Origin: Alkalihalophilus pseudofirmus
Lineage (GTDB): Bacteria > Bacillota > Bacilli > Bacillales > Bacillaceae_D
Reading direction: 5' to 3'
Length of the DNA stretch: 64,000 nucleotides
NCBI RefSeq assembly: GCF_029094545.1
Contig: NZ_CP117835.1
Coordinates: forward strand, 280,001 to 344,000
Shown here: positions 27,339 to 37,083 of the stretch, one piece after another
How positions within the stretch are numbered: position 1 is the first letter of the stretch
How the letters are laid out: each line of letters begins with the position of its first letter
Notes under the pieces: model-generated
The model's database searches: none
What the model saw: only the letters and a program-made list of their open reading frames with translations
Told to the model about the DNA's origin: nothing
Made by a program: the position numbers and the translations under genes

Positions 27339-27370
27339 ACAAGGAGCCGGCGAGCTCCTTGTTTTTCTTT
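27339..27370 (+). terminator. Terminator of the carboxypeptidase gene
   Basis: ACAAGGAGC pairs with GCTCCTTGT around a short loop, followed by TTTTCTTTTT. Confidence 0.9.
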
Positions 27371-27653
27371 TTATGATAAATAAAAAGAAAATTTTGGGTT
27401 AAGTGCATATTTTTATCTAATAGTGGGTATTTAAAGATTAATCTAATATAGTCTATTAATAAAGGTTGGGTATTTAGTCGCTATTTGTCTAATTGTGCTA
27501 GTTACATTTTCCTTGTTTGCTAAAGGTGAACAGCCGGAAAATTAGTGGATTAATAGGTCATTAATAGTGTTTTAAACAAATAGTGGTAGATGCGTTGACT
27601 GTAAAAAAATAGTTGGTAAGCTATAAGAGACAAAACTAAATGTTAAAGGGGTT
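27371..27653 (+). promoter_or_regulatory. Upstream region of the type VII secretion operon with a direct repeat
   Basis: This AT-rich stretch of about 280 bases has no gene. TGGGTATTTA occurs at 27424-27433 and again at 27467-27476, 43 bases apart (about four helical turns), a pattern expected for a regulator binding as two units. A TTGACT near 27594 with TAAGCT 16 bases later is a possible promoter. In B. subtilis the yuk operon depends on DegU; whether these repeats are DegU sites is a guess. Confidence 0.4.
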
Positions 27654-27659
27654 GTGGAC

Positions 27660-27953
27660 ATGTCAGATGTAATTCGCTTAACACCGGCTGAACTACGTGA
27701 CGTTGCTAGACAGTATGATACAGAGAGTGGTAATATTTACGACTTACTTACTCGTCTTGATGGTATGAGCAGTCACTTACAAGATGTTTGGGAAGGTGCT
27801 TCAAGCCAAGCATTTGCTCAACAATACCAAGAACTACGCCCGTCTTTCGATCGAATGGCAGCTCTATTAAACGAAGTATCTATGCAGCTTGCAAATTCTG
27901 CACAAGTTCTTGAAGATACTGACCGTCAAATTGCTAGTCAAATTCGCGGCTAA
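27660..27953 (+). CDS. esxA: WXG100-family secreted protein EsxA/YukE
   Basis: A 97-residue helical-hairpin protein with the central W-x-G turn (VWEGASSQAF, about residues 42-51) and no signal peptide, the hallmark of type VII secreted WXG100 proteins. It is a dimeric substrate and essential part of the type VIIb machine whose genes follow. ATG 27660 lies nine bases after AAAGGGG; GTG 27654 is also in frame but too close. A terminator hairpin follows, which would keep this gene expressed above the rest of the operon. Confidence 0.96.
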   Translation: MSDVIRLTPAELRDVARQYDTESGNIYDLLTRLDGMSSHLQDVWEGASSQAFAQQYQELRPSFDRMAALLNEVSMQLANSAQVLEDTDRQIASQIRG

Positions 27954-28028
27954 GTAAAGCGTACGGTAAAGTAAAAATGTGCAGTAAAGTAAAATAATAA
28001 GATAAGTACAATGAAATGATAATGAAAA

Positions 28029-28066
28029 GGAGCGCTGACAACACACTTGTTTATGCGCTTTTTTTC
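28029..28066 (+). terminator. Probable leaky terminator between esxA and yukD
   Basis: AGCGC pairs with GCGCT, with an inner ACAA/TTGT pairing, followed by seven T residues. The stem is short and bulged, so it probably attenuates rather than ends transcription, giving more esxA message than machine message. Confidence 0.6.
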
Positions 28067-28085
28067 CTGTCTTGGGGTGATTTTA

Positions 28086-28325
28086 ATATATATACAGGTA
28101 ACTATTGACATGCGTCATTATGAGGGAGAAACCTTTGACTTGCGATTATCTGATTATTATTCTGTGAAAAAAGTCATTGATATTGTTTGGCAGATCAAAG
28201 AAATAAAAGAGCCTCCTCGTGAAGGCAATTGGGTAAGGATTGAGAATAAAGAAAAAGTCCTTCCGGGTCATGCCACTCTTCAAGCGAGCGGAATCACAAA
28301 CGGTGACAAAATCGTCATTATATAA
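28086..28325 (+). CDS. yukD: YukD-type ubiquitin-like protein of the type VIIb system
   Basis: About 79 residues of ubiquitin-like fold (YIQVTIDMRHYEGETFDLRL, DYYSVKKVIDIVWQI, PGHATLQASGITNGDKIVII) matching B. subtilis YukD, which binds the pseudokinase YukC at the membrane. The start is unusual. Homology says the protein should begin one residue before YIQVTID, where the codon is ATA at 28086; GGGGTGA ends five bases before it. GTG 28077 is in frame but lies inside that Shine-Dalgarno sequence, and a TTG at 28047 lies within the terminator hairpin. I give the homology-based start with low certainty on that end. Confidence 0.8.
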   Translation: MYIQVTIDMRHYEGETFDLRLSDYYSVKKVIDIVWQIKEIKEPPREGNWVRIENKEKVLPGHATLQASGITNGDKIVII

Positions 28326-28409
28326 GGTAGAGGATTATATCACTAGATTAAACAATTAGGTGACCAGTTACTGAGTTACTGACTAAGAGCCTTTAAAGGA
28401 GTACCTGCT

Positions 28410-29714
28410 ATGGAAGAAAAACGGCTATCATATTTAGAAAAAGAAATAGAAGCCACGGTTTCAAAAGATAAAGGTCAGCATGTTTTTCGTTTTCAAAAAG
28501 CGAAAGTGAAACTAAGCGATCCTCTAGAAGCAGGAATGCTGACAAAGTTAGATGACAAGATTGAAAGAATTGTTGAAGATACAGAAGATGAAATCAAAAT
28601 CATCATGAAGCGCCCCAAATCGATCTTGAACTTTGCAATGATCCAGCGTAAAACAACCTATGCTAAATGGCTGCTCGCTCATAATCTTTTAAAAGCGGTA
28701 AAGACTCATTCGTATACAAGACTTCATTTGATTGTGTGCCCTGAGAACATCGTATTTGATAAGAGCTTCGAACCAATATTCCTCCACTACGGGGTGAAAG
28801 AAAGTCTTCCTCCTTATAGTCAAGAAAAAGATAATCTGACACGTGAAGTTAAAGCGACAATAAGTGAGTTGATTGACCCAGCTCATACATTTTACGACTA
28901 TTATCACTATCACACAACAATGACGTTAAGTCCCTTTGTAAAAGAAATATTTGAGTGCAGCACGTTAGACGAATTAACAGCTTACGTAGAAGAAACGATT
29001 ACAGAGATTGAGAGCCGTGAAAAGACCCTTATCTCTCTTCCAAAGAAGAAATGGTTTACACATAAATACAGCTTAATTGCAGCGGCTGCTCTATTACTAC
29101 CATTTATCGCATACAGCATTTATTCATTCTTTTTTGTGCAGCCGAAGCAGGAAGCATTTATAGAAAGCAGTGAAGCTTTCTTAATGACAAACTATAGCGA
29201 AGTCATTAATCAGCTGAATTACTACGATTCAGATGGTATGCCGTATGTGGTGCAATATCAGCTGGCCACTTCTTATGTAGAGTATGAACCTTTAACGGAA
29301 GATCAGCGTAATGCTGTCCGCAACACGCTGACCCTTCAGTCGGATGAACGTTATTTCAAATACTGGATTCATATTGGCAGGGGAGAAAATGAAGAAGCCG
29401 TTGATTTAGCTAGGTCCTTAGAAGATAGAGACCTTGTCATGCTTGGGCTGCTTAAGTATCGCGAGGATATTAAAGCCAATGACCGCTTATCGGGACAAGA
29501 AAAAGAAGAAGAACTGCAAATCATTCAAAATGAGATAGATGAGTATATGAGAGAACGTGAGGAGCTAGAAGCTGAGGAAGCGGATACTGTTGTAGAAGAA
29601 GAGGAAGAAGAAACACCAGCTTCAGCACCAGCTCAGCCAGAACCTCCATCAGAACCAGAACCATCTGCTGATGAAACAGAAGAAGCAGCAGAGGAAGAAG
29701 ATTCCGAGTCTTAG
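28410..29714 (+). CDS. essB: EssB/YukC membrane pseudokinase of the type VIIb system
   Basis: A 434-residue protein: N-terminal pseudokinase-like domain (about 1-215), one membrane helix (YSLIAAAALLLPFIAYSIYS, about 221-243), and a helical extracytoplasmic part ending in a very acidic, proline-rich tail (EEEEEE, PAQPEPPSEPEP). This is the EssB/YukC layout; the protein forms the membrane core with EssC and EsaA. AAAGGAG precedes ATG 28410. Its stop is 13 bases before the essC start. Confidence 0.95.
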   Translation: MEEKRLSYLEKEIEATVSKDKGQHVFRFQKAKVKLSDPLEAGMLTKLDDKIERIVEDTEDEIKIIMKRPKSILNFAMIQRKTTYAKWLLAHNLLKAVKTHSYTRLHLIVCPENIVFDKSFEPIFLHYGVKESLPPYSQEKDNLTREVKATISELIDPAHTFYDYYHYHTTMTLSPFVKEIFECSTLDELTAYVEETITEIESREKTLISLPKKKWFTHKYSLIAAAALLLPFIAYSIYSFFFVQPKQEAFIESSEAFLMTNYSEVINQLNYYDSDGMPYVVQYQLATSYVEYEPLTEDQRNAVRNTLTLQSDERYFKYWIHIGRGENEEAVDLARSLEDRDLVMLGLLKYREDIKANDRLSGQEKEEELQIIQNEIDEYMREREELEAEEADTVVEEEEEETPASAPAQPEPPSEPEPSADETEEAAEEEDSES

Positions 29715-29727
29715 GGAGGTGAGACAG

Positions 29728-32700
29728 ATGCAACAATTGTTTGTGTTTTATAAGGATACATATCAACTTTACCCGTTGGATCACCATAAACGAGTGACGA
29801 TTGGAAACAGTGAAGAACATTCACTTACTGTTTATTCTCATCCATTTACAAGCGGGGAGTTATCCATTGTAAAAGAGGACGGATATGTACTGTATCAAGA
29901 AGGGGAGCGTCTTACAAAACTGAATTTTTGGGAACCATTCACGCTCACAGAGGAAGGTCATAGCATAACGTTCATTTTAAAAGAGGGTTCCAACGCCGAG
30001 GCTACGTATTATGTTGGGCATCAAAAAGAAATAACGGTCGGTCATAAAGAAGGTGCGACGATTGTCCTTTTGAACCATTTAGGAGAAAACCCTGTAAGTG
30101 AAAATCCTATTCTAATGGACCTTATAGAGGAGACATGGCGTGTTAGCGCAGCGAGTGATGCTATCGTTTATGTGAATGGCAAGCAGCTTAAAGAGAGGAA
30201 GCCTTTGTTTAATGGTGATGTAATCTATTATTCAGGTCTCTCTATGACATTTATCGAAGGGGATCTTCTGCATTTGTCAGGATCAGACGACTATGAAACC
30301 TCCCTAGCACGTGCGATACCGCCTACTTCTGAAATGAAAAAGAAGTATCCAGATTATCGCCGCACACCAAGAATGATTTATGATCTCCCTGAGGAAAAAG
30401 TAACGTTTTCGTTTCCTTCCCAAGAAGGGGATGACAACCAAAGGGCATTATGGCTGTTAATCCTGCCCCCGTTAATGATGCTCATTGTAATGGGGATCGT
30501 GGCGTTATTAATACCTAGAGGTGTCTTTATTATCATTTCAATTGTTATGTTCACAACGACGATCTTCACTTCAACTATTCAATACTTCCGGGAGAAGAAA
30601 AAGCGCAAAATCAAGCTAGCAACGCGTCTGCGAGTGTACAATCGCTATCTAGAACAAAAACGAGAGGAACTACAAGCGTTATCAGATCAGCAAAAGAAAG
30701 TGCTGTATTACCATTTCCCTTCATTTGAGAAATTAAAAACAGACGTAAGACAGATTAGTGATCGTATTTTTGAGCGTACTCTAGAAAGTGAGGATTTCTT
30801 GCATTTTAGAGTAGGGAGAGCAACGGTTCCTGCTAGCTATGAGGTAGCAGTCGGAAGCTTAGATTTTGCAAATCGTGAAATTGATGACTTAGTTGAAAAA
30901 TCACAAGAAATGATTGATGTATACAACAAAGTAGACAATGTCCCGTTAACGATTGATGCTTCTAAAGGAGCAATTGGATTAATTGGGAAGCAATCGATTG
31001 TGCAAAAAGAGATTCAGCAAATTGTCGGTCAGCTGGCGTTCTTCCATAGCTATCATGACATAAGATTTGTTGCAATTTTTGATGAAGAAGAATATGGAGA
31101 TTGGGAATGGATGAAATGGCTGCCTCATTTTCAGCTGCCGCATTCCTTTGCTAGAGGCTTTGTTTACAATGAGAGAACGAGAGACCAGTTGTTATCATCT
31201 ATCTATGAAATATTAAGAGAAAGAGATATGGACGAGGAGAAGGATAAGAAACGTTTTTACCCTCATATTGTCTTCATTGTATCGAATCGAGCATTAATCT
31301 CTGAGCACCTGATTATGGAATACTTAGAAGGCGAAGATAAAGGGATTGGCATGTCTACAATCTTTGCTACAGATACAAAAGAGAATTTGGCTGAAACGAT
31401 TCATACGTTAGTAGGCTATATTAATGATCAACAAGGTGAAATCCTTATCCAAGAGAAAAAAGCGCTGCATACAGCGTTTGATCTAGACAGCCACGAACAA
31501 CAAGGCAATGAAACATTTGCTAGAACACTACGTTCTCTTAATCATCTAAAAGGGATGAATAATTCGATCCCTGAAATGGTTTCATTCCTTGATCTATTCA
31601 ATGCGAAAGATGTAGAAGAACTAGATATCCCAAATAGATGGCTTACAAATCAGTCTTCGAAGTCTTTAGCTGTACCCATTGGATTAAAAGGGAAAAAAGA
31701 TGTAGCTGTCTTAAATTTACATGAGAAAGCTCACGGGCCTCATGGACTTTTAGCTGGTACTACAGGTTCAGGTAAAAGTGAACTGCTTCAAACGTATATT
31801 TTAAGCTTAGCCGTTCATTATCACCCTCATGAAGTGGCGTTTTTATTAATTGATTACAAAGGCGGAGGGATGGCCCAGCCATTTAAGCAAATCCCTCACC
31901 TTCTTGGAACCATTACAAACATAAATGAGAGCCAAAACTTTAGTACACGTGCTCTCGCTTCCATTAATAGTGAGATGAAGCGCCGCCAGCGTTTATTTGA
32001 TCAATATGAGGTAAACCACATCAATGATTACACAGACCTTTATAAAGAAGGCACAGCCAAAGAGCCGCTTCCTCATCTGTTTCTTATCTCAGATGAATTT
32101 GCCGAGCTGAAAAATGAGGAGCCTGAATTTATTAGAGAGCTGGTCAGTGCTGCAAGGATTGGGAGAAGCTTAGGCGTTCATTTAATTCTAGCGACCCAAA
32201 AGCCTGGCGGTGTAATTGATAATCAAATTTGGAGTAATGCACGTTTTAAGATTGCTTTGAAAGTGCAGGATGCAACAGATAGTAAAGAGGTCTTAAAAAA
32301 TTCGGATGCAGCAAATCTCACGATTACGGGACGTGGTTATTTGCAAGTAGGAAATAACGAGGTGTATGAATTATTCCAATCAGCTTGGAGTGGAGCTCCT
32401 TATCTTGAGGAGACAGTCGGTACAGAAGATGAAATCTCGCTTGTAACCGATCTTGGCCTTGTACAGTTGTCTAACGTAAGTGCAAAAGTAAAGCGCGAGC
32501 AACGGAAAAAGCAGACCGAAATAGAAGCTATTGTATCAGAAATAGCAAATGTTCAATCCACAATGGGCATTCAAAAACTGCAAAGTCCATGGCTGCCGCC
32601 TCTCGCTTCGCGTCTTGCGAGTGAGGAAGCAGGGAGTGTGGAGGAAGGATTTCTTATCGGCTTAAAAGATGAGCCTGAAAGACAAAGTCAAACACCATAT

Positions 32701-34167
32701 CGTTACAGGTGGCAGGAAGACGGCAATATCGGTATTTTCGGGTCATCTGGGTACGGAAAATCAACAACGATCATGACCTACCTGCTTCGTTTTGCAGAGG
32801 CGTTTACACCAGAAGAACTTCATTATTATGTATTTGATTTTGGAAATAGTGCGCTTCTACCGTTGAGACAGCTTCCTCATACAGCTGATTATTTCAGATT
32901 TGATGATCAGCGCAAAATCGAAAAATTTATGGTGTATATAAAGAAAGAAATTGAAAAAAGAAAGCAGTTGTTCCTTGATCATGAAGTGAGTAATATCACT
33001 CATTACAACCGTCTTGCAGATGAAATACTACCGACGATTGTTCTTACGATTGATAACTTTGATCTTGTGAAAGAGGAGCTTCCTGACATTGAAACGCAGT
33101 TTATCCAATTTGCCCGAGATGGTCAATCGCTTGGCATCATGGTTATGCTTTCAGCCACAAGAATTAATGTGGTAAGGCAGCCACTAATGAACTCTTTAAA
33201 AACGAAAGTCGTTCATTATTTAATGGATAGTAATGAGAAGTTTTCAATTATCGGCCGCACACCGTATGAAGTAGAGGCAATAGCCGGTCGTTCGTTAATC
33301 ATTAAAGACCAAGTAGCTCTTTCTCAGATGTACTTGCCGGCTTGGGGTGAGGGTGATTTAGAGGTTCTTGCTGCCGTAAAAGATAAGATCGAACGTATGA
33401 AGGAAAGGTATCAAGGCTGTCGATTGCCTGCACCTATTCCTATGCTTCCTACTAATCTTGACTACCAAACATTTGCAAAGAAATATGCTGCTACTAAAAA
33501 GCAAGGGTCACTGTCGATTGGATTAGATGAAGAGACGGTGTCTACGTTATCAGTCGATATAGAAAGTGAGCATTGTCTCGTCGTTGGTCAAAGTAAAAAA
33601 GGTAAAACCAATGCAGTAAAAGTGTTATTAGAAGAAATGTTTAAACAAGAGCATGCAGATGTTGCTCTATTTGACGGGGTTGATCGAGGTTTATCAACAT
33701 ATGCGAGCCGGGATGGTGTCCTTTATATGGAGACTAAAGATCAAATTAATGATTGGCTCAATAGCGTTGAAGAGACTCTAAGACGTCGTGAGAATGAGTA
33801 TTTACAAGTAATAGGCCAATCCAATGCACTGACATTTGCACCTATTTACTTGGTTGTAGATAGCGTTTCGCGCTTGCAACAAACGATTGATGCACAGATT
33901 CAAGGAAAGATATCAACATTCATGAAGCAATACACTCATTTAGGCTTTACGGTGATTGTTGCCGGAAACACAAACGACTTTACAAAAGGCTTTGATCCTT
34001 TAACAAATGAGTTAAAGCAGATCAGGCAGGCTGTACTATTAGCGAAGAAATCTGATCAGAGTTTAATTACACTGCCGTTTACACGGAATGAGCCGGAAAT
34101 TCTGGCTGGCTTTGGTTACTTGATTCAAGATGGCACAGCAACAAGGATGCAAATTCCTAAATGCTAA
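29728..34167 (+). CDS. essC: EssC/YukB FtsK-SpoIIIE-type ATPase, motor of the type VIIb system
   Basis: A 1479-residue membrane ATPase. Two FHA-like domains occupy roughly residues 1-200, then a pair of membrane helices at 238-290 (LLILPPLMMLIVMGIVALLI and following), then three P-loop domains: GTTGSGKSE near 676, GSSGYGKST near 1004, and GQSKKGKTN near 1286. The first has a clear Walker B (HLFLISDEFAEL). In B. subtilis the gene can be annotated as yukB and yukA; here it is one frame. ATG 29728 follows GGGAGGTGA. It drives export of EsxA and LXG proteins. Confidence 0.97.
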   Translation: MQQLFVFYKDTYQLYPLDHHKRVTIGNSEEHSLTVYSHPFTSGELSIVKEDGYVLYQEGERLTKLNFWEPFTLTEEGHSITFILKEGSNAEATYYVGHQKEITVGHKEGATIVLLNHLGENPVSENPILMDLIEETWRVSAASDAIVYVNGKQLKERKPLFNGDVIYYSGLSMTFIEGDLLHLSGSDDYETSLARAIPPTSEMKKKYPDYRRTPRMIYDLPEEKVTFSFPSQEGDDNQRALWLLILPPLMMLIVMGIVALLIPRGVFIIISIVMFTTTIFTSTIQYFREKKKRKIKLATRLRVYNRYLEQKREELQALSDQQKKVLYYHFPSFEKLKTDVRQISDRIFERTLESEDFLHFRVGRATVPASYEVAVGSLDFANREIDDLVEKSQEMIDVYNKVDNVPLTIDASKGAIGLIGKQSIVQKEIQQIVGQLAFFHSYHDIRFVAIFDEEEYGDWEWMKWLPHFQLPHSFARGFVYNERTRDQLLSSIYEILRERDMDEEKDKKRFYPHIVFIVSNRALISEHLIMEYLEGEDKGIGMSTIFATDTKENLAETIHTLVGYINDQQGEILIQEKKALHTAFDLDSHEQQGNETFARTLRSLNHLKGMNNSIPEMVSFLDLFNAKDVEELDIPNRWLTNQSSKSLAVPIGLKGKKDVAVLNLHEKAHGPHGLLAGTTGSGKSELLQTYILSLAVHYHPHEVAFLLIDYKGGGMAQPFKQIPHLLGTITNINESQNFSTRALASINSEMKRRQRLFDQYEVNHINDYTDLYKEGTAKEPLPHLFLISDEFAELKNEEPEFIRELVSAARIGRSLGVHLILATQKPGGVIDNQIWSNARFKIALKVQDATDSKEVLKNSDAANLTITGRGYLQVGNNEVYELFQSAWSGAPYLEETVGTEDEISLVTDLGLVQLSNVSAKVKREQRKKQTEIEAIVSEIANVQSTMGIQKLQSPWLPPLASRLASEEAGSVEEGFLIGLKDEPERQSQTPYRYRWQEDGNIGIFGSSGYGKSTTIMTYLLRFAEAFTPEELHYYVFDFGNSALLPLRQLPHTADYFRFDDQRKIEKFMVYIKKEIEKRKQLFLDHEVSNITHYNRLADEILPTIVLTIDNFDLVKEELPDIETQFIQFARDGQSLGIMVMLSATRINVVRQPLMNSLKTKVVHYLMDSNEKFSIIGRTPYEVEAIAGRSLIIKDQVALSQMYLPAWGEGDLEVLAAVKDKIERMKERYQGCRLPAPIPMLPTNLDYQTFAKKYAATKKQGSLSIGLDEETVSTLSVDIESEHCLVVGQSKKGKTNAVKVLLEEMFKQEHADVALFDGVDRGLSTYASRDGVLYMETKDQINDWLNSVEETLRRRENEYLQVIGQSNALTFAPIYLVVDSVSRLQQTIDAQIQGKISTFMKQYTHLGFTVIVAGNTNDFTKGFDPLTNELKQIRQAVLLAKKSDQSLITLPFTRNEPEILAGFGYLIQDGTATRMQIPKC

Positions 34168-34188
34168 AGCAGGAAAGAAGGGCAGAGA

Positions 34189-37083
34189 ATGCTTGAGAAA
34201 ACGAATTTAATAAAGTTAATTGCGATGATTGTCCTGATCCTTGTCCTGCCGAGCTTGTTCTTTTCTTACATTGGTCAGGAACCAAACAAGAGACAAGACA
34301 ACTCTTCAGGGCAAATCGCCATTGTAAACGAAGATTTAGGAGCTGAATTTCAAGGCGAGAGGGTATTTTTTGGTCAGGCTGTAACAGCCTCTATCGGTGA
34401 GAATTCAGAATACAATTATGTGGTAGTAGGAAGAAATGCTGCCGAGTCTGGCCTTGAGAGAAACCAATATGATGGAATCTTGTATCTATCCTCTGATTTC
34501 TCAAATAATATTTTAACATTTAAAGAAGATCAGCCTGAACGAGCTTCCCTGAGCTATCAAATTCAACCAAACTTAAATGCAAGAAATATTGAAAGGGTTC
34601 AGCGTTCCCTTCAAAATGCTAGAAGCCGAATCAATAGACAAGTGACGAGTATTTATTGGGATGTAGTGGCACAAGAAGTGAATGATATTCGCCAAAAATT
34701 CGATAACATCGTAGAACGGGAAATTGCTTTCCAAGAAGCGATGTATTCCTTCTATGCACCGAATTCTCAAACGATCGCAAGTGAAGTGGAAAGACAAAAA
34801 GAGCTGCTTGAACAACTGCTCAGCTCATCTACAGATGCAGAGGCCACGTCCGAAGAAGCGATTGCCAATATCGAAACATACGAGCAGCAGCTGAGTGCAT
34901 TTTTAGAAAATGTTCAAGCATATCGTGAGTATCAAGAGCAGCAGAACGAATTATTCATGACAACTAGTCTTGAAAATCAACAGCTGCTTGAACAAGGGCT
35001 TACAAGCTATGAATCTACCATGTACAACGGATTCGATACAATTGTACGAATCCAAGAACGCCCAAGACCAGCATTTACGAATGATGGTCAAGATTTTTCA
35101 CAAAGTGTCTCTAGGGTACAAGGTGCGATTGATGGTAATTATTCAGTACTATCCGATTTAAGAGCTTCCACAGGCGAGGAGACTGTTAATCAACTAGCTG
35201 GTCATCTTGAAGATGGACAAAGAGAGATGATGAATACTTTTAGAACTCAGCGAATGAGTTATTCTTTTAATCAGCTAGAATCAGCTATGCTCCCAATTCG
35301 CGAGGAGTTGACCAATGGATCAAACGGAGGGGGAAACGAGGGAGGCCAGAACCCGCCTGCTGAAGTTGATGTTGATATACCAACAGCTACCCTTGCCTCC
35401 GCTGAATCATTAACTGAACTAAAAGCTCAGCTGTCACAATTAAAGGGAGCGATTGATTCAGCCGCTAGTGACTCTCCCTCAGACGGAGAAGAGGGCGAAG
35501 AAGGCAGCGGAGGTCAACAAGACCACTTAGAAGGTCTTCGTGCTTCTGTAGCTGCACTTGAGAGTGAAATTGAAAAAATAGAAGGAGAGCTAAATGCTCA
35601 ATCTTCTACTCAAGCAGAGTGGGAACGAGTGTTAGAAGAATTAATTGCTCAAATCGAAAGCACACCACAGCAGCAGCCAAACCCTGGGAATCCAGGGAAC
35701 AGAGCAATCATTGATAAGATCAATCAAAAAGAAGCAGGCATCCTAGGTTCTTCTTACTTATCAACCTCTCGCAAAGATCGATTAGCTCCGTATTTTGGAA
35801 CGGCTATTCAGACCCAAGATACTGATAAATTATTAACGTATTACTCACATCTATCTGCGTATCACGAGGCTGCTAATCAGTCTGTGGAACAAGAAGATGA
35901 GTTAATTTCTGATATTTTAGCAGGCAGTGAAGGGCTCACAGCTGTTGAAGAAACTTTTGAATCCATTCAAGGAGGCTTCAATGATCTTCAATCGGGATTA
36001 GATCAATCGATTGATGATCTTGACCTTTTAGAAAGTGACTTTGAAGGATTTGTTGAGGCTGTTCATACTTTTATTGATGAATACGATGAAAGTGTTCAGC
36101 TTGAACAAGAGGCGATTGTAAGTGAGCTGCAAGAAATTGAGGAAAATGCGAATCTTGTCACGCTTGCGTTGCGCGAAGGTATCGAAACGCCGGAGGTTGA
36201 ATCTCCTCCGGTAGATGATATGAGCGGAGAAATGATCGTATCAAATCAGCAAAATGCCATGGGCAATATTGAACAAGTATCAAACTTAGTCAGTTCGCTG
36301 TCTGATCGCTCAAATTACGTCAATGAGTATACTGATGAGTTATATGAAAAAGTAGGCTCTGTTCAATCTAGAGCAGATGAATTAAATAATAACTGGGCTA
36401 CCAATGTAGAAGCCTCACAGCTTGTACAAAACGACCTTTACAGTATTCTTAGAAATGCTGTAGTGGATGGTCAGCCAAATCCTTACGTGTATGATTACCT
36501 GTCAAATCCAGTCCAAATCAGCGGTGAGGCTCCTGAAGAAAGAACAAATAATACGCCTCCAGTTGTAATGCTGGTTATTATCTTAGTGTCTGGGTTGATT
36601 ATCGGATTGTTTGTACACTACTTCTCTTATGTGCCAGCCATGCTTAATGCATCAATGTTTGTATTATTAAATATCGCTGTCGGGTTAATCATTAGTATTT
36701 ATGGGCTTAATATTTACCCAATGCATGATGTTCAAGCATTTAAGTGGACGATTGTAACGATCCTGCTATTAACTGCAACGGCTGGATTGGTTCAGTTAGG
36801 TCTAGTATTCGGTCTAATAACCGGCGGTCTTGTCATCGTAGGTCTAATGCTGTTCTTTGTCACACCGCTGCTTGATCTGGTTATGCCGAATTTCAGCATG
36901 AATCATCCGGTCTCTGAAGTCTATATGTCAATCCAATTTGGAAATCAATCGATGTTCATTCCAGCTGTTATTGTTCTATCTATTGTGAGTATCATAGCAG
37001 CAGCTGCTGCATACTTCATTAGAGGACGCCGTCTTACTCAAAAAGAAGAGGAAGATCTAGATGAAAGCTATGAAGCTTCTTAA
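34189..37083 (+). CDS. esaA: EsaA/YueB membrane protein of the type VIIb system
   Basis: A 964-residue protein with one N-terminal membrane helix (LIKLIAMIVLILVLPSLFFS), a long coiled-coil-rich extracellular stretch (residues 30-785, including low-complexity glycine/proline spacers near 375-385) and five or so C-terminal membrane helices. This is the EsaA/YueB architecture; the extracellular arrow-like domain spans the wall and in B. subtilis YueB is the receptor for phage SPP1. ATG 34189 is 21 bases after essC. It overlaps the next gene by 23 bases. Confidence 0.95.
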   Translation: MLEKTNLIKLIAMIVLILVLPSLFFSYIGQEPNKRQDNSSGQIAIVNEDLGAEFQGERVFFGQAVTASIGENSEYNYVVVGRNAAESGLERNQYDGILYLSSDFSNNILTFKEDQPERASLSYQIQPNLNARNIERVQRSLQNARSRINRQVTSIYWDVVAQEVNDIRQKFDNIVEREIAFQEAMYSFYAPNSQTIASEVERQKELLEQLLSSSTDAEATSEEAIANIETYEQQLSAFLENVQAYREYQEQQNELFMTTSLENQQLLEQGLTSYESTMYNGFDTIVRIQERPRPAFTNDGQDFSQSVSRVQGAIDGNYSVLSDLRASTGEETVNQLAGHLEDGQREMMNTFRTQRMSYSFNQLESAMLPIREELTNGSNGGGNEGGQNPPAEVDVDIPTATLASAESLTELKAQLSQLKGAIDSAASDSPSDGEEGEEGSGGQQDHLEGLRASVAALESEIEKIEGELNAQSSTQAEWERVLEELIAQIESTPQQQPNPGNPGNRAIIDKINQKEAGILGSSYLSTSRKDRLAPYFGTAIQTQDTDKLLTYYSHLSAYHEAANQSVEQEDELISDILAGSEGLTAVEETFESIQGGFNDLQSGLDQSIDDLDLLESDFEGFVEAVHTFIDEYDESVQLEQEAIVSELQEIEENANLVTLALREGIETPEVESPPVDDMSGEMIVSNQQNAMGNIEQVSNLVSSLSDRSNYVNEYTDELYEKVGSVQSRADELNNNWATNVEASQLVQNDLYSILRNAVVDGQPNPYVYDYLSNPVQISGEAPEERTNNTPPVVMLVIILVSGLIIGLFVHYFSYVPAMLNASMFVLLNIAVGLIISIYGLNIYPMHDVQAFKWTIVTILLLTATAGLVQLGLVFGLITGGLVIVGLMLFFVTPLLDLVMPNFSMNHPVSEVYMSIQFGNQSMFIPAVIVLSIVSIIAAAAAYFIRGRRLTQKEEEDLDESYEAS

